A stretch of DNA of 64,000 nucleotides, taken from positions 145,330 through 209,329 of the forward strand of contig NZ_FMZQ01000010.1 of assembly GCF_900102635.1 (NCBI RefSeq). Direction: 5' to 3'. Below the pieces are notes generated by a model, which was not told the DNA's origin, searched no databases, and worked only from the letters and a program-made list of their open reading frames with translations. Below are positions 39,639 through 50,202 of this stretch, piece after piece; the first letter of the stretch is position 1; every line of letters begins with the position of its first letter. The translations under genes were made by a program, and so were the position numbers. The stretch is from Ectopseudomonas chengduensis (GTDB lineage: Bacteria; Pseudomonadota; Gammaproteobacteria; Pseudomonadales; Pseudomonadaceae).

Positions 39639-41060
39639 TCAGTCGTGCTGCGCGACTTGCTGGCTGGGCCCGCTAGGGCGCTGGCACAGGCTGGCCTGGA
39701 CTTTCAGGTCGTCGGCGCTGTCCTCGGGCTTCTGGATTTCCAGGGCGAAGAAGTTCTGATCACCCCAGCCCGGCTCGTCGCGCAGTTCCACGGCGAAGCG
39801 CCCGTCGGTATCGACGGTGTTGGGTTTCTCCAGCTTGAGCTGTTCGCGACGACCGTTGAGGTACCAGATGGTGGCGTCGACGCGCTTGACCGACGGATCG
39901 CTGAAACGCAGGTCGAGCTGGTGGCGATTGCCGGCCAGGGTCAGCAGCTTGTTCTCGCCATTGACCAGTACCTCGTTGCTGCCCGGATGCAGGCGTTTCT
40001 CGCTGGCGAGCAGCTCGGTCTGGCCGCTGCAGCCGTTGTTCAGGCTGGCCATCAACTGGCGGTGGATCTTGTCCGAGGCCAGGTCGTAGAGCGGCGAGAA
40101 CTCCCAGATCAGCACCTTCGGCGGGTCGTTCTGGAAGGCATCGCTGGCCAGGTACTCGAGCATCGCGCCCTCCAGGCCGCCACCAGGGAAGGCCGCGTTG
40201 AGCACGTCGGTGCCCAGGTATTGTTCGAGGAAGCCGCCGAAGTTGTAGTTCTTGCCGCTGTGGCTGGTGCCGACCAGAGTGATCTTCGGGCTGCTGTCGT
40301 CGCCGAACAGCGCGTCGCCATCACTGGCGTCCTTGGGCTCGGTGACGAACTGGTCGACGTATTGCACCGCATAGCCGGTGCCGCACAGCTGGCTGGCGAC
40401 GTTCTGCATGGTGCCGGTCTTGCCCATCAGGCCGATGCGTTCGGTGACGAATTCCTTCTGCGGAATATCTTCGAAACCGGGGATGCGCTTGACCGTCTCG
40501 GCCACCAGCCGTGCGGTGCGCTCGGCACCGTAGGGTGTCCAGTGCTGGTCGCGGCGGAAATAGAACTCCTTGTCGCTGTTCTCGTCGGTCAGCGGGGTCA
40601 GGTCCGGGACCCAGATACCCAGCTGTTCGAAGCGGCTCAGCGCCTGGCGGTAGTTGCGCAGCGCCTTGTCGTAGTCGAAGCGCTGGTAGTCGGCGGGCGA
40701 CAGCTTGTTGCGATTGACCAGGCCGCGGGTCGGTTGGTAGACCACCACCAGCTCCACGCCGCGTTGCTTGAGGCCGTCACGCAGCTCCTTGAGGCGTTGG
40801 TAGCCGACTTCACTGGTGCCGAACTCGGTGCGCAGGTCTTCGACGCTGCGAAACAGCCAGCCTTCCTCGGCATCGAGCAGAGTGACGAAGTTCTTCATGT
40901 AGTTGGTGGTGTAGCGGCTGGCGTCGTGCGCAGCCGGGCACAGCGAGCAGCAGTCTTCGACCTGATACTGCGGCGCCTGGCGCTCTTGCGCCTGCAGGGC
41001 GGTGCTGGCCAGGGCACAGGCCACGGCCAGGGAAAGGGACTTGAAGGGTGATGGGATCAT
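39639..41060 (-). CDS. algX: AlgX, terminal alginate O-acetyltransferase
   Basis: 473-residue periplasmic protein: signal peptide ending near LQAQ, SGNH-hydrolase domain with catalytic D171/H173 ([10 protein letters not shown]) and S266 (GTSHSGKNY), then a C-terminal carbohydrate-binding module. It acetylates the polymer and helps hold the export complex together with AlgK. Start at 41060 has GAGG at 6 bases; TTG 41075 and ATG 41072 are in frame but less well placed. Confidence 0.95.
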   Translation of the reverse strand: MIPSPFKSLSLAVACALASTALQAQERQAPQYQVEDCCSLCPAAHDASRYTTNYMKNFVTLLDAEEGWLFRSVEDLRTEFGTSEVGYQRLKELRDGLKQRGVELVVVYQPTRGLVNRNKLSPADYQRFDYDKALRNYRQALSRFEQLGIWVPDLTPLTDENSDKEFYFRRDQHWTPYGAERTARLVAETVKRIPGFEDIPQKEFVTERIGLMGKTGTMQNVASQLCGTGYAVQYVDQFVTEPKDASDGDALFGDDSSPKITLVGTSHSGKNYNFGGFLEQYLGTDVLNAAFPGGGLEGAMLEYLASDAFQNDPPKVLIWEFSPLYDLASDKIHRQLMASLNNGCSGQTELLASEKRLHPGSNEVLVNGENKLLTLAGNRHQLDLRFSDPSVKRVDATIWYLNGRREQLKLEKPNTVDTDGRFAVELRDEPGWGDQNFFALEIQKPEDSADDLKVQASLCQRPSGPSQQVAQHD

Positions 41061-41071
41061 CGTTGGCCTCA

Positions 41072-42607
41072 TCAATTGGTCAGTTTCTCGGGCTCGATCG
41101 GATCGATCAGCACGGGTAGGCGCTGGCGCACCATGAGGTCGAGGATTTCGTCCTGTTTTTCGCCGAGGATGCCGGCGAGCTGGATGCCGCTGCTCTTGCG
41201 CGGGGCAAGCATTTTCACGCGGTACAGCTCGACCGATAGCGGCGAGTCGATGTTGATCGGGCTGGAGCCGTTACCGGCCAGGGTGCCGCCGACGATGATC
41301 ATCGAGATCTTGGTATCGAACGGGTCGAGGTCCAGGTCGCGGTCGGTGTCGGACAGGTCCTTGATGTGGCCGTACACACCGGTGAGCTGGTTCATCGCCG
41401 AGACGTTGTCGTAGAGGCGAATGTTCTCGCTGTTGCGGATGCGAATGCCGTGGCGCTGGTTGCCCAGTACATGGTTGCCCCACAGCAGGTTGTCGCCGCT
41501 CTCGTACAGGGTGATGCCGTCGGAGTGATTGCCGTGCACGCGGTTGTAGGCGATCAGGTTGCGTTCGCTGTTACGGTCGATGACCACGCCGGAGAGCTTG
41601 TTGTCGTAGCTCTCGTTGTTGATGATCCAGCTGTCGTTGACCTCGCGCGAGATGATGATGCCGTGCTTCTTCTTGGTGCCGAACACGGTGTTCTCGGCGA
41701 TGATCAGGCCGTGGGAACGGTCGTGCGGGTCGATGCCGTAGACGATGTTGTCGCGGTAGGTGTTGCCCTTGATCACCACGTTCTGCGCTTCGTAGCAGTA
41801 GAAGCCGTACCAGTGGTCGACGAACTCGGAGTCGATTAGCCAGCCGGTCGGCTCGTCGCGCTTGAGGCGCTCGTGCATGTTCGGCGTGTACTGGGTGATC
41901 GACACCCCGTAGGACTTGGAGTTGTCGTAGCCCAGGCTTGTGATCACGCTGCTGGCGATGTACAGCTCGCTGCCGCCCCAGGACACCAGGAACGGGCGGA
42001 ACTCCTTGCCGTTGTCACGCATGCTCGCCGGGCCGTTGTCGGCCTCGCGCCAGGCGGTGACGCGGGTGTCGGTGAGGAACATCAGGCCATCGTTGACCAG
42101 AAACGAGCCGCGCTCCTGCGACAAGCGCAGTTCGCGGGTTTCCTTGCCGACGTGTAGCGCCGCGCCTTCTGCCACGACGATGGGCAGACGGGCCAGGTAC
42201 ACGCCCGGCTCCTGCTCGGCGAACTGGCTGTCGGGCAGCGCCTTGGCGATGTCCTGGGCGGTGACCAGGCCACCTTCGATGAAGATCGCCTGGGGCATGC
42301 CTTGCTGGCGCTTGATCCATTCGCGCAGGCGCTCGTTGCCGCCGGTGAAGTCCTTCAGCGCGTCCTGGCGCAGCATGCGCCGCACCACCACCTGGCCGCG
42401 TTTTTCACGCGGAATCTTGGCCAGCACGGCCTCCTTGGTGTAGCCGGACAGGTCCGGCAGCGTGGGTGCTTCCATATGCAGTTCGTCCGCCGGTGCGCTA
42501 CGCACGCGGTAGTCGAACTGGTGCTGCGTCGGGTTGGCCTGGGCCAGTGGCACCGTGAGGCACAGCGCGCCGAGCAGCAGGGGTAGGGCTAAGCCGTTGG
42601 GTTGCAT
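41072..42607 (-). CDS. algG: AlgG, mannuronan C5-epimerase
   Basis: 511-residue periplasmic epimerase turning D-mannuronate into L-guluronate within the polymer. Signal peptide (LLLGALCLTVPLAQA), then a right-handed beta-helix with many parallel repeats (NVVIKGNTYRDNIVYG, NLIAYNRVHGNHSDGI). The catalytic DPHDR motif is at residues 293-297. The stop lies just before the algX start. Also part of the periplasmic scaffold protecting nascent alginate. Confidence 0.95.
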   Translation of the reverse strand: MQPNGLALPLLLGALCLTVPLAQANPTQHQFDYRVRSAPADELHMEAPTLPDLSGYTKEAVLAKIPREKRGQVVVRRMLRQDALKDFTGGNERLREWIKRQQGMPQAIFIEGGLVTAQDIAKALPDSQFAEQEPGVYLARLPIVVAEGAALHVGKETRELRLSQERGSFLVNDGLMFLTDTRVTAWREADNGPASMRDNGKEFRPFLVSWGGSELYIASSVITSLGYDNSKSYGVSITQYTPNMHERLKRDEPTGWLIDSEFVDHWYGFYCYEAQNVVIKGNTYRDNIVYGIDPHDRSHGLIIAENTVFGTKKKHGIIISREVNDSWIINNESYDNKLSGVVIDRNSERNLIAYNRVHGNHSDGITLYESGDNLLWGNHVLGNQRHGIRIRNSENIRLYDNVSAMNQLTGVYGHIKDLSDTDRDLDLDPFDTKISMIIVGGTLAGNGSSPINIDSPLSVELYRVKMLAPRKSSGIQLAGILGEKQDEILDLMVRQRLPVLIDPIEPEKLTN

Positions 42608-42618
42608 GATCCGATCCC

Positions 42619-44058
42619 TCAGAAGCGCCAGATGAAGTCGACGAAGGCGCGGTGCATCACCGAGTCGGTGCCGCTGCCGTAGGCGTCGCCCGGCAGGAAC
42701 ACGCCGGCGCGCAGGCGTACCAGGGCCGAACGGTCTTCCAGTTGTTCGGCGACGGTGGCCGGCAGCAGGCCCTGCTTGAAGTAGCGGGTCAGCACCAGGT
42801 CGACTTCCTGGCCGATATCTTTCTCGCCAGCCACCAGTGGCGCGGTGATACCGCTGTCGCCGACGTCCTGGTCGCCATCGACGCGCCAGAAGCGGTGATA
42901 GACGACGCTGGCGTCGTAGTCCTGACCCAGTTGCCAGGAGCTGAAGGCACTGGCCACCTGCAGGTTGGAGAGCTCGCCGCGGAAGGCTTCGCCATAGCGA
43001 TGCAGGCGCGATTCGACGCCGGTGAAATTGGCGCGGTTGCTGTGCAGGCCGGTCTGCATGAACTGGCGCGACTTGTCGTCGTCGCCACCGCCGCTGCCAC
43101 GGGCATAGGCGGCGCCGATCTTCCAGTTGTCATCGAGGCTGTAGCGCAGGCCCAGGTCCATGGCCCAGGCGTCGACGTCCTGGCTGCGCGAACCGGTGGC
43201 GATGCGGTCGCTGCCGACCACTTGCTGCTGCAGCTGGTCGGTGTCGCCCTTGAGCCAGGTCATCTGCGCCCAGTAGTTGAGGCGATTGCGCGAGTTGCGC
43301 TCGAAGAAGCCGCCGTCGGCGTGCAGGCCGAACCAGGTCAGGTCGCCGGTGTAGCGTTTGCTCAGCTCGTCGACGCGTTCGCCGGGATTAGCCAGGCGGC
43401 CGTCATCGCGGCTGTGATGCAGCTTGGTGCCGATGCGGTGGCCGGGCGTCCACTGGTAGTCGAGGCCGGCGAAGAAGTGCTGGCGGTCTTCGTCTTCGGG
43501 CGCCAGGTCGTCGAGGTCGGTACGGTAGTCGGAGAAACGCTCGGCAATGCCGACGTTGGCTTGCAGCAGGGTGGTATCGAAGCGCCAGTTGACCGCCTCG
43601 ATGTTGGTGTCCCACCAGGTGCCTTCGTCACTGCGCAGACGCTGACGGCCGACGCGCAGGTGCTCGCCAGGGTAGGCGGTGAGGCCGGCGTAGTCGACCC
43701 AGAATTCGCGCATGGCCAGGTAGCTCTTGTCCGGTTGGCGCGCGTCGCTGCGCTGCGTGCTGTTTTCACCGTCGTCCTGCAGCGGGTCGGTTTCGATGGT
43801 GTCGGTGGCGGTAACTGCCTGGCCCATGGCGAAGGCGCTCCAGTTGCCGCGTTCGCCGTAGGCCCAGGGGCGCAGGTCGAGACCGATACCGCTGACGTCG
43901 CCACCTTCGCGGGTGCCGAGGTCGCGGTCGTCTTCCGATTGCGCGGTGATCTTCACATCCAGGCCGAAATTCTTCGGTGCATCCGCCGCCCAGGCGGCGC
44001 TGGCTGCCAGCAGGCTGGCGCTCAGGCCCAACTGGCTGACGATACGGTTTAGCTGCAT
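42619..44058 (-). CDS. algE: AlgE, outer-membrane alginate export porin
   Basis: 479-residue beta-barrel (18 strands in the P. aeruginosa structure) through which alginate leaves the cell. Signal peptide [17 protein letters not shown], conserved [20 protein letters not shown] and [18 protein letters not shown], and the C-terminal outer-membrane signature ending IWRF. The ATG at 44058 has AAGGA 7 bases upstream; the ATG at 44076 overlaps the algK stop but has no ribosome site. The open frame continues far upstream only as a shadow of algK. Confidence 0.95.
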   Translation of the reverse strand: MQLNRIVSQLGLSASLLAASAAWAADAPKNFGLDVKITAQSEDDRDLGTREGGDVSGIGLDLRPWAYGERGNWSAFAMGQAVTATDTIETDPLQDDGENSTQRSDARQPDKSYLAMREFWVDYAGLTAYPGEHLRVGRQRLRSDEGTWWDTNIEAVNWRFDTTLLQANVGIAERFSDYRTDLDDLAPEDEDRQHFFAGLDYQWTPGHRIGTKLHHSRDDGRLANPGERVDELSKRYTGDLTWFGLHADGGFFERNSRNRLNYWAQMTWLKGDTDQLQQQVVGSDRIATGSRSQDVDAWAMDLGLRYSLDDNWKIGAAYARGSGGGDDDKSRQFMQTGLHSNRANFTGVESRLHRYGEAFRGELSNLQVASAFSSWQLGQDYDASVVYHRFWRVDGDQDVGDSGITAPLVAGEKDIGQEVDLVLTRYFKQGLLPATVAEQLEDRSALVRLRAGVFLPGDAYGSGTDSVMHRAFVDFIWRF

Positions 44059-44072
44059 GCGTGCATCCTTGT

Positions 44073-45449
44073 TCATGGCTGGCTGACCTGCAGGGCGGCC
44101 TGCTGCTGCAGGACGATGCCGCGGGCATCGCGCTCCTCGCGCAGCAGGCGTTGGCCTTCGGCCAGTTGTGCCGGGGTCAGGCTCTGCGCCACTGCATGGG
44201 CCAGCTCGAAGGTCGGCGGCGTGTTGCGCGGCAGGGCCAGTTGGCTGAATACGTAGGCGTTGACCGGGTTGGGCTTGACCCCGCGACCCTGGCTGAACAT
44301 CTGCGCCAGGGCGAAGTCGGCGCTGAGCTGGCCGGCGCGCGCAGCGCTGAGCAGGTGGTCGAGCGCCTGCTGGGCGTAGACCTCGCCGAGGTAGCCACGC
44401 AGGTAGATCTGCCCCAGGTAGTAACTGGCGCTGGGCTCGCTGGGCGCGGCCTTGCGCAGGTGCTCTTCGGCCTTCTTCGGCTGTTGCGGCAGCAGCTTGC
44501 CTTCGTAGTACAGGCGTCCGAGCAACAGCTCGGCACGCGGCAGGGCGGCCTCGCGGCCCTTCTCCAGGTAGCCGAGCAGGGTGTCGATATCGCCCTGGCC
44601 CGGATAGTCGTAGAGCAGGCGCGCCAGGCTGACCCAGGCGGCCGGGTAGTTCGGCGCGATGGCCTCGAGCAGGTCCTGCGCCTGCTGCGGTTGCGGCTGG
44701 CCCAGCTCGGGGTCGCTGAGGACTTGAGCCACGGACTCGACCTGGTTGGGCGAAACATTGCCGGCGCGGTAGCCCGCCAACAGTTGGTCGATCAGCGTCT
44801 GGCGGTCGTCTTCGCGGTTCTGCTTCTGGTACACGGTGGCCAGTTCGGCGTAGCACGCGTCGTTGCTGGCCAGACGTGCCTGGCAGATGCGCTCGATCTC
44901 GCCCAGGTGCTGGTCGTAGGTGCCATCGGTGCGATACAGAAGAATCTGCGCCAGCTCTGCCTGCGGCAGGCCCTGCTGGCGCCAGTCTTGGATACGTTGC
45001 GCGAGGTTCATGGCGGGAAAGTCCTGTGGGTAGAACAGGTAGAGTTCGGTCAGCGGCAGCAGCGCACTGGGCTCGCGGGCCTGGGCTGCGCTTTCCAGCA
45101 GTTCGGCGGCCTCGCGGCGCTCGGCCAGGGTGCTACCGGGCTTGCGCGCCAGCAGCTTGCCGAGGCGCGCCTTGGCCCGTGGCGAACCGTCCAGGGCCTG
45201 GCGGTAGATGCGCTCGGCCTCATCCAAATCCTGGGTCTGGCCGCCCGCTGCGTAGATGTCGGCCAGGCCGATCTGCGCGTCGCTGTAGCCCATCTCGGCG
45301 AGCTGGCGGAAATGCCATTCGGCAGTTTGCTGGTCGCCGCTCTGCAGGGCTTCGCGGGCCAGACGCTCATCCGGCAGGCCGGCGCAGCCGGCCAGCGTGG
45401 CGCTGACGGCGAGGCCGAGCAGAGCAGGGCGAAGAAGGGGCATGCTCAC
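44073..45449 (-). CDS. algK: AlgK, outer-membrane lipoprotein with Sel1-like repeats
   Basis: 458-residue lipoprotein (lipobox LAGC, Cys at residue 22) built from TPR/Sel1-like repeats ([56 protein letters not shown]). It localises AlgE and links it to the inner-membrane synthase. The start is GTG at 45449, with AGGAG 8 bases upstream. The stop overlaps the region of the algE start. Confidence 0.94.
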   Translation of the reverse strand: MSMPLLRPALLGLAVSATLAGCAGLPDERLAREALQSGDQQTAEWHFRQLAEMGYSDAQIGLADIYAAGGQTQDLDEAERIYRQALDGSPRAKARLGKLLARKPGSTLAERREAAELLESAAQAREPSALLPLTELYLFYPQDFPAMNLAQRIQDWRQQGLPQAELAQILLYRTDGTYDQHLGEIERICQARLASNDACYAELATVYQKQNREDDRQTLIDQLLAGYRAGNVSPNQVESVAQVLSDPELGQPQPQQAQDLLEAIAPNYPAAWVSLARLLYDYPGQGDIDTLLGYLEKGREAALPRAELLLGRLYYEGKLLPQQPKKAEEHLRKAAPSEPSASYYLGQIYLRGYLGEVYAQQALDHLLSAARAGQLSADFALAQMFSQGRGVKPNPVNAYVFSQLALPRNTPPTFELAHAVAQSLTPAQLAEGQRLLREERDARGIVLQQQAALQVSQP

Positions 45450-45461
45450 GGCGTGATCTCC

Positions 45462-46625
45462 TTAGCGACCTGCCGCGACGGCGCGGTCGACCAGCCAGCC
45501 CAGCGACGGGCCACGATCGATGACCACATCCACCGGCTGGCCGGCGAGGCTGGCCGGCAGGGTGTCTTGCGGCTTGATCACCACGCGGATATCCGAGCTC
45601 AGACCGCCATCATGCAGCGCGCTGCTGACGATCTCGCCGTGACGCGCCTGGTCTTCGCCGGCCACCTTGAAGGTCACTGGCGTGCCGGGGCGCGCCTGCT
45701 CCAGATGGCGGTAGGGGAAGCTGGCGCTGACGGTGGCGATGCCGTCCTGCGGCACCAGTTCGAAGATCACGTCGCCCTTGCTGGCGAACTGACCGTCGGC
45801 CACCAGTTGGCGAGAGATCTTGCAGTTGCACGGACTGGTCAGGGTGCCCTGCATCTCGCGGGCGAACAGCGCTTCGATCTGGCTCGGTTCGAGCTGGTCT
45901 TCACCCAGGTGACCCTTGAGCATTTCCAGCATGCTGGTGGTGAAGGTGGCGATCGGCGCGCCTTTCTCGACGATGCCATCGGGCTGCGCCAGGCTCTGCA
46001 CGCTGCCTTCACGTGGCATGGTCACCTGCAGCGCCGGCAGGCTGATCTGCGCCGACTGTGCGTGGGTGACGAAGTACAGGCCGTAGATCGACTTGCCGAT
46101 GTAGCCGAACGCAGCCAGACCGATGAGGAAGATCGCGCCGCTGAAGGTCACGGCGCGCAGGCGGCCGAACATGCCCATGCCACCGCCTGCGCCGTTCTTG
46201 CGCGCCTTGGTGAAGTTGTCGCGTTGGAGGATATGCAGCACCTCGCCGACATTGACCAGTTCACCAGCCAGGTGCGCGCTGATCAGGTGGCGCAGGGCGG
46301 CGGCTTCTCGTGCGCCAAGTCCGTGGAACTGGCAGCCGACGCGGTTGTGCTCCGGCTGTACCGAGTTGACCTGAAACTCCACGTCCAGGCCCAGCACCAG
46401 GCTGTCGAGCTGGAACTGCAACTGGCCGCGATGGAAATCGCCGACCTTGTGCGTGGTCTTTTCGTTGGTGAAGCTGAAACCGCCAGCAGAGACATCCTGC
46501 AGGCGCGCGTCGATGCGTTCGCCCTTGGCATTGGTGAATCGCAAGCGCCCTGGCAGCTTGACACGGGCATGCTGGCGCTGGGCCTCGGACTCATGGACGA
46601 CGTTGTGATTGGCGACGGAGTTCAT
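45462..46625 (-). CDS. alg44: Alg44, c-di-GMP-binding PilZ co-polymerase
   Basis: 387-residue inner-membrane protein that activates Alg8 when c-di-GMP binds. The PilZ domain has all ligand residues: R17 and R21 (RQHAR) and D44/S46/G49 (QDVSAGG). A single transmembrane helix at about 160-180 (AVTFSGAIFLIGLAAFGYIG) is followed by a periplasmic HlyD-like domain (LTSPCNCKISRQLVADGQFASKGDVIFELVP). It lies directly downstream of alg8. Confidence 0.95.
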   Translation of the reverse strand: MNSVANHNVVHESEAQRQHARVKLPGRLRFTNAKGERIDARLQDVSAGGFSFTNEKTTHKVGDFHRGQLQFQLDSLVLGLDVEFQVNSVQPEHNRVGCQFHGLGAREAAALRHLISAHLAGELVNVGEVLHILQRDNFTKARKNGAGGGMGMFGRLRAVTFSGAIFLIGLAAFGYIGKSIYGLYFVTHAQSAQISLPALQVTMPREGSVQSLAQPDGIVEKGAPIATFTTSMLEMLKGHLGEDQLEPSQIEALFAREMQGTLTSPCNCKISRQLVADGQFASKGDVIFELVPQDGIATVSASFPYRHLEQARPGTPVTFKVAGEDQARHGEIVSSALHDGGLSSDIRVVIKPQDTLPASLAGQPVDVVIDRGPSLGWLVDRAVAAGR

Positions 46626-46651
46626 GGTGGCTAATTCCTATTCGAGTACGG

Positions 46652-48133
46652 TCACACCAGCGCCAGCAGCGCGGCGATGAAGACACAGGAGGCAGAGAAG
46701 GTCATGGCACGCGACGACCAGCTGTTGAACCAGTTGGCGAAGCTGGACAGGCCGCGGTTGAGCTTGGTGTTCTGGCGCGTCCAGGATTGCTGGTCGAGGC
46801 GGAAGAACACGTAGATCTTCACCATCGCGCCAACGATCTGGTTGTAATAGAGCAGCGCCGGGTAGGCCGGACCGATGCGGTGGCCGGAGAGCATCAGCAG
46901 CAGCGTCAGGATCAGCCGCGTGCTACCGATCCACAGCAGGTAGATCAGCAGGTACATCAGGCTGTACTTGATGCTGGCGATGATCGCCACGCACAGGCCC
47001 AGCAGGCAGGTCCACATCGACACGCGCTGGTCGAACAGCACCAGGCTGGTGAAGGCGCCGAGGCGACCCATGCCCAGACGCAGGGCGCGCGAGTTCTGCC
47101 GCAGGTTGTTGCCGTACCAGCGGAACATCAGCTTGCGGCTGGCCTTGATGAAGCTCTTCTCCGGCGGGTGCTCGACCGTATTGATCGCCGCATCCGGCAC
47201 GTAGAAGGTGTCGTAGCCCAGGCGCATCAGGCTGTACCAGCTGGACTTGTCGTCACCGGTGAGGAACTGGAAGCGACCCAGGCGCCAGTGCTCCAAGTGA
47301 TCGCTTTCCACGTCGCGGATGAACTCGGGGTCGGTCACCACGCTGGCGCGGAACACCGACATGCGTCCGGTCATAGTCAGCACGCGCTTGGAAAGGGCCA
47401 TCGAGCACATGTTGAGGTGGCGCTGGGCGAAGCGCAGCTTGTGCCATTCGCTCATCAGGTAGCTGCCGCGTACCTCGCAGAACTCGTTGGTGGTCAGCCC
47501 GCCGACGTTGGGGAAGAGCTTGAACCAGGGCACGCATTTACGTACCACTTCAGGCTCGAGCACAGTGTCGCCGTCGATCACCGCCACCACCGCATCGCGG
47601 TCCGGCATCTGCCGGGAGATGGCGCGAAAACCATAGGCCAGGCCATCACGCTTGCCGGTGCCGGGGATGCGCACGATGTCCAGGGTGACATGCGCCGGCG
47701 GCTCGGCCTGAGCCCAGAGGTTCTTGATCAGCAACTCGTCGGAGAGCTCGACGATCGAACACACCACGGTGCACGGATAGCCGCAGTCGATGGCTTCGCG
47801 AATCACCGAGCGGTAGACCATGGCGGTGGTCAGCGCCTCGATGCGGAAGCTGGTGACCAGCAGGAACACATGAGAGGGGTCGGCGTCCTTGCCGAGTTTT
47901 GTAACCTTGCGGCGATACCAGGGGTAGACCAGGTAAAGGAACAGGCAGCCGCGCACGAAGTGCATGGCGCCCATGGAATAGCGCCAGATGCCGACGATGC
48001 CGATGAGCAGGATGAAATCCCGCGCTTCGGGGTCGAACACCGTGCGTGGCAGGGCCAGTGCCAGCAGCATCAGCAGGCTGAGATAGAGCATCCAGCCGCT
48101 GGCTTGGTTGAGGCCGTTCTTGAGCTTGTCCAT
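46652..48133 (-). CDS. alg8: Alg8, alginate polymerase catalytic subunit
   Basis: 493-residue GT2-family inner-membrane synthase that polymerises GDP-mannuronate. Membrane segments at the N-terminus (residues 15-70) and C-terminus (from about 365), with the cytoplasmic catalytic domain between: [13 protein letters not shown] (metal/UDP-binding Asp motif), [11 protein letters not shown] (catalytic Asp region) and a terminal RWYG equivalent to the QxxRW motif. Forms the synthase with Alg44. Confidence 0.95.
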   Translation of the reverse strand: MDKLKNGLNQASGWMLYLSLLMLLALALPRTVFDPEARDFILLIGIVGIWRYSMGAMHFVRGCLFLYLVYPWYRRKVTKLGKDADPSHVFLLVTSFRIEALTTAMVYRSVIREAIDCGYPCTVVCSIVELSDELLIKNLWAQAEPPAHVTLDIVRIPGTGKRDGLAYGFRAISRQMPDRDAVVAVIDGDTVLEPEVVRKCVPWFKLFPNVGGLTTNEFCEVRGSYLMSEWHKLRFAQRHLNMCSMALSKRVLTMTGRMSVFRASVVTDPEFIRDVESDHLEHWRLGRFQFLTGDDKSSWYSLMRLGYDTFYVPDAAINTVEHPPEKSFIKASRKLMFRWYGNNLRQNSRALRLGMGRLGAFTSLVLFDQRVSMWTCLLGLCVAIIASIKYSLMYLLIYLLWIGSTRLILTLLLMLSGHRIGPAYPALLYYNQIVGAMVKIYVFFRLDQQSWTRQNTKLNRGLSSFANWFNSWSSRAMTFSASCVFIAALLALV

Positions 48134-48184
48134 ATGCGTCTCCGAGTACCTGCACGCGCTGGGCGCGCAGGTACGTTCGGGTCC

Positions 48185-49495
48185 TTACCAGCAGATGCCT
48201 TCGGCCACGCCATTGCTGGCGTGGGGCATGAAACCGACCAGGTCGATCACCCGCTTGCCGCTCGGCGCCTGCTCGGCCAGCTTGGCGAAACGCTCGTCGC
48301 TGTTGCCCAGGACGATGATGTCGGCCTTGGCCACCACGTCGTCCAGGTCGCTGTTGAGCAGCGAGGAGACGTGCGGGATCTTCGACTCGATGTAGTCCTT
48401 GTTGGCGCCGTGGACGCGCGCGTACTCGACGTTGCGGTCGTAGATGCTCAGGTCGAAACCCTTGCCGATGAGCATTTCCGCCAGCTCCACCTGCGGGCTT
48501 TCGCGCAGGTCATCGGTGCCGGCCTTGAAGCTCAGGCCGAGCAGGGCGACCTTGCGCGAGTCGTGGCTGGCGATGATGTCGAAGGCCTTCTGCACCTGGG
48601 CGGCGTTGCTGCGCATCAGCGAACCAATCAGTGGCGCCTCCACGTCCAGGCTGCCGGCGCGGTAGTTCAGCGCGCGCACGTCCTTGGGCAGGCAGGAGCC
48701 GCCGAAGGCGAAGCCGGGCTTCATGTAGTACTTGGACAGGTTGAGCTTGTGGTCCTGGCAAACCACGTCCATCACCTCGCGGCCGTCGACGCCGACGGCC
48801 TTGGCGATGTTGCCGATCTCGTTGGCGAAGGTGACCTTGGCCGCATGCCAGACGTTGCAGGTGTACTTGATCATCTCGGCGACCTCGATGTCCTTGCGGA
48901 TGATCGGTGCGTCGAGCTCTTCGTAGATGCTGGCCAACAGATCGCCGGAAGCCTTGTCCAGCTCACCAATGACGGTCATCGGCGGGAAGTCGTAGTCCTT
49001 GATTGCGGTGCTTTCACGGAGGAACTCGGGGTTCACCGCCAGGCCGAAATCGACGCCAGCCTTCTTGCCCGAGCAGTCTTCGAGAATCGGCAGTACCACG
49101 TTCTTGGCGGTGCCTGGCAGCACGGTGCTGCGGACCACCACGGTGTGGCGCTCGTTCTTGTCGCGCATGGCCATGCCGATCTCGCGGCACACGCCTTCGA
49201 TGTAGTTCAGCTCCAGATCGCCGTTCTTCTTGCTCGGCGTGCCGACGCAGATGAACGACACATCACTTTCCAGAACGGCAGCGGCGACGTCGGTGGTACC
49301 GCGCAGGCGACCCTGACGCAGACCCTGTTGCAGCAGTTCTTCCAGACCCGGTTCAACGATGGGCGATTTGCCGTTGTTGATCAGGTCGATCTTGTTCGCG
49401 GAGATATCCACGCCAATCACGTCGTGACCGCGTGCCGACAAACAGCCGGCACAAACGGCACCTACATAACCCAAACCGAAGATACTGATTCGCAT
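48185..49495 (-). CDS. algD: AlgD, GDP-mannose 6-dehydrogenase
   Basis: 436-residue enzyme, same length as in P. aeruginosa, committing GDP-mannose to alginate by four-electron oxidation to GDP-mannuronate. Rossmann motif FGLGYVGAVCAG at residues 6-17, catalytic C268 in FGGSCLPKDVRAL, and the C-terminal nucleotide-binding LLGLSFKAGTDDLRESP. GAGGTG precedes the ATG at 49495 by about 6 bases. First gene of the operon and main point of control. Confidence 0.97.
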   Translation of the reverse strand: MRISIFGLGYVGAVCAGCLSARGHDVIGVDISANKIDLINNGKSPIVEPGLEELLQQGLRQGRLRGTTDVAAAVLESDVSFICVGTPSKKNGDLELNYIEGVCREIGMAMRDKNERHTVVVRSTVLPGTAKNVVLPILEDCSGKKAGVDFGLAVNPEFLRESTAIKDYDFPPMTVIGELDKASGDLLASIYEELDAPIIRKDIEVAEMIKYTCNVWHAAKVTFANEIGNIAKAVGVDGREVMDVVCQDHKLNLSKYYMKPGFAFGGSCLPKDVRALNYRAGSLDVEAPLIGSLMRSNAAQVQKAFDIIASHDSRKVALLGLSFKAGTDDLRESPQVELAEMLIGKGFDLSIYDRNVEYARVHGANKDYIESKIPHVSSLLNSDLDDVVAKADIIVLGNSDERFAKLAEQAPSGKRVIDLVGFMPHASNGVAEGICW

Positions 49496-49557
49496 GGTAT
49501 TCACCTCGTCCGTTTGATGCAGTTTCAAATACTGGCCTTATGGCCAAAACTAGTCCG

Positions 49558-49589
49558 TGAACTTGCTGATTTAATACGAGCAAGTTCAT
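49558..49589. promoter_or_regulatory. Hairpin in algD leader
   Basis: Perfect 10-bp inverted repeat TGAACTTGCT / AGCAAGTTCA with an 11-base A/T-rich loop, 63 bases before the algD start codon. It could be an operator dyad or an RNA hairpin in the leader. Confidence 0.5.
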
Positions 49590-49866
49590 TCAGGCATAAA
49601 TAGAGTGGGGCGCCGGAAGTGGCACCAAATGTGGGCCTTTATATTGAAAGGTGGCCCTTTGATGTTGTCGCTGCCGCCTCGCTTGAGGCCTCTATCTCGG
49701 TACTGTGACGGGTTGCTATATCTCCCTTTGAAATACACGAACTTTTCTTTGGGTGAAGCTGTCCGGCGAAAGCTAATTCGCTATCTGGCAGTTTCAAGTG
49801 ATCAGAAAGTTATGTATTGAAATGTGTTACGGGCTGTATGAGTAGCGGCCCTTTCGGATAGTTCCT

Positions 49867-49876
49867 ACCGTTCGTC
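49867..49876 (+). promoter_or_regulatory. AlgR-type binding site
   Basis: Exact ACCGTTCGTC, the core of AlgR sites described at P. aeruginosa algD. It lies between the predicted transcription start and the algD ATG. Confidence 0.5.
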
Positions 49877-49975
49877 CTGAAGCTGAACCAAAGCTGAACG
49901 GCTAAGTTGATTGCAATATAATGGCAAGTTGCAAAATGCATGATGGCAATATGTCCATTAATGTGCTCGGAACTA

Positions 49976-50003
49976 TCGGATAACTTAACGGGGCAATAAG
50001 TTC
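49976..50003 (-). promoter_or_regulatory. Predicted AlgU (sigma-22/RpoE-type) promoter of algD
   Basis: On the minus strand GAACTT (50003-49998), a 17-base spacer, then TCCGA (49980-49976), matching the AlgU consensus GAACTT-N16/17-TCnnA. It is positioned and oriented to transcribe algD, with a start near 49969. Confidence 0.65.
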
Positions 50004-50202
50004 TGTGGAAAGTGGGCTCGCGCTGAAACTGTGATGCCAAACAGGTTTTGAGAATCAAACGCAACGGCGAGGGAATTTTTGTCAGGCGCAGCGCTCAGGT
50101 CGCAACGAAGCGGCAGGGCGGGGAAGGAGGGGATCGGCAAGCGTAGCGGCCGAACCCATGCAGCAGCCGATGAGCGGTGCATGGGGTTGGCCGGTGTAGG
50201 GG

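Larger units (their letters stand above)
49496..50202 (-). promoter_or_regulatory. algD upstream regulatory region and long leader
   Basis: 707-bp non-coding, comparatively A/T-rich interval. It holds the predicted AlgU promoter (49976-50003), an AlgR-type box (49867-49876), a 10-bp hairpin near algD (49558-49589) and a GGAACTATC dyad (49857-49865 and 49969-49977). The implied leader is about 474 nt, comparable in scale to the long algD leader of P. aeruginosa. The small frames in this interval look accidental. Confidence 0.75.

Noticed and set aside
44061..46634. 857-codon plus-strand frame across algK and alg44
   Set aside because: Antisense shadow with repetitive Ala/Gln/Leu-rich composition and no domain.
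46787..49603. 938-codon plus-strand frame across alg8 and algD
   Set aside because: Antisense shadow produced by codon bias; alg8 and algD are unmistakable.
49810..50064. 84-codon minus-strand frame in the algD leader
   Set aside because: Overlaps the predicted AlgU promoter; no ribosome site, odd composition and no family resemblance.
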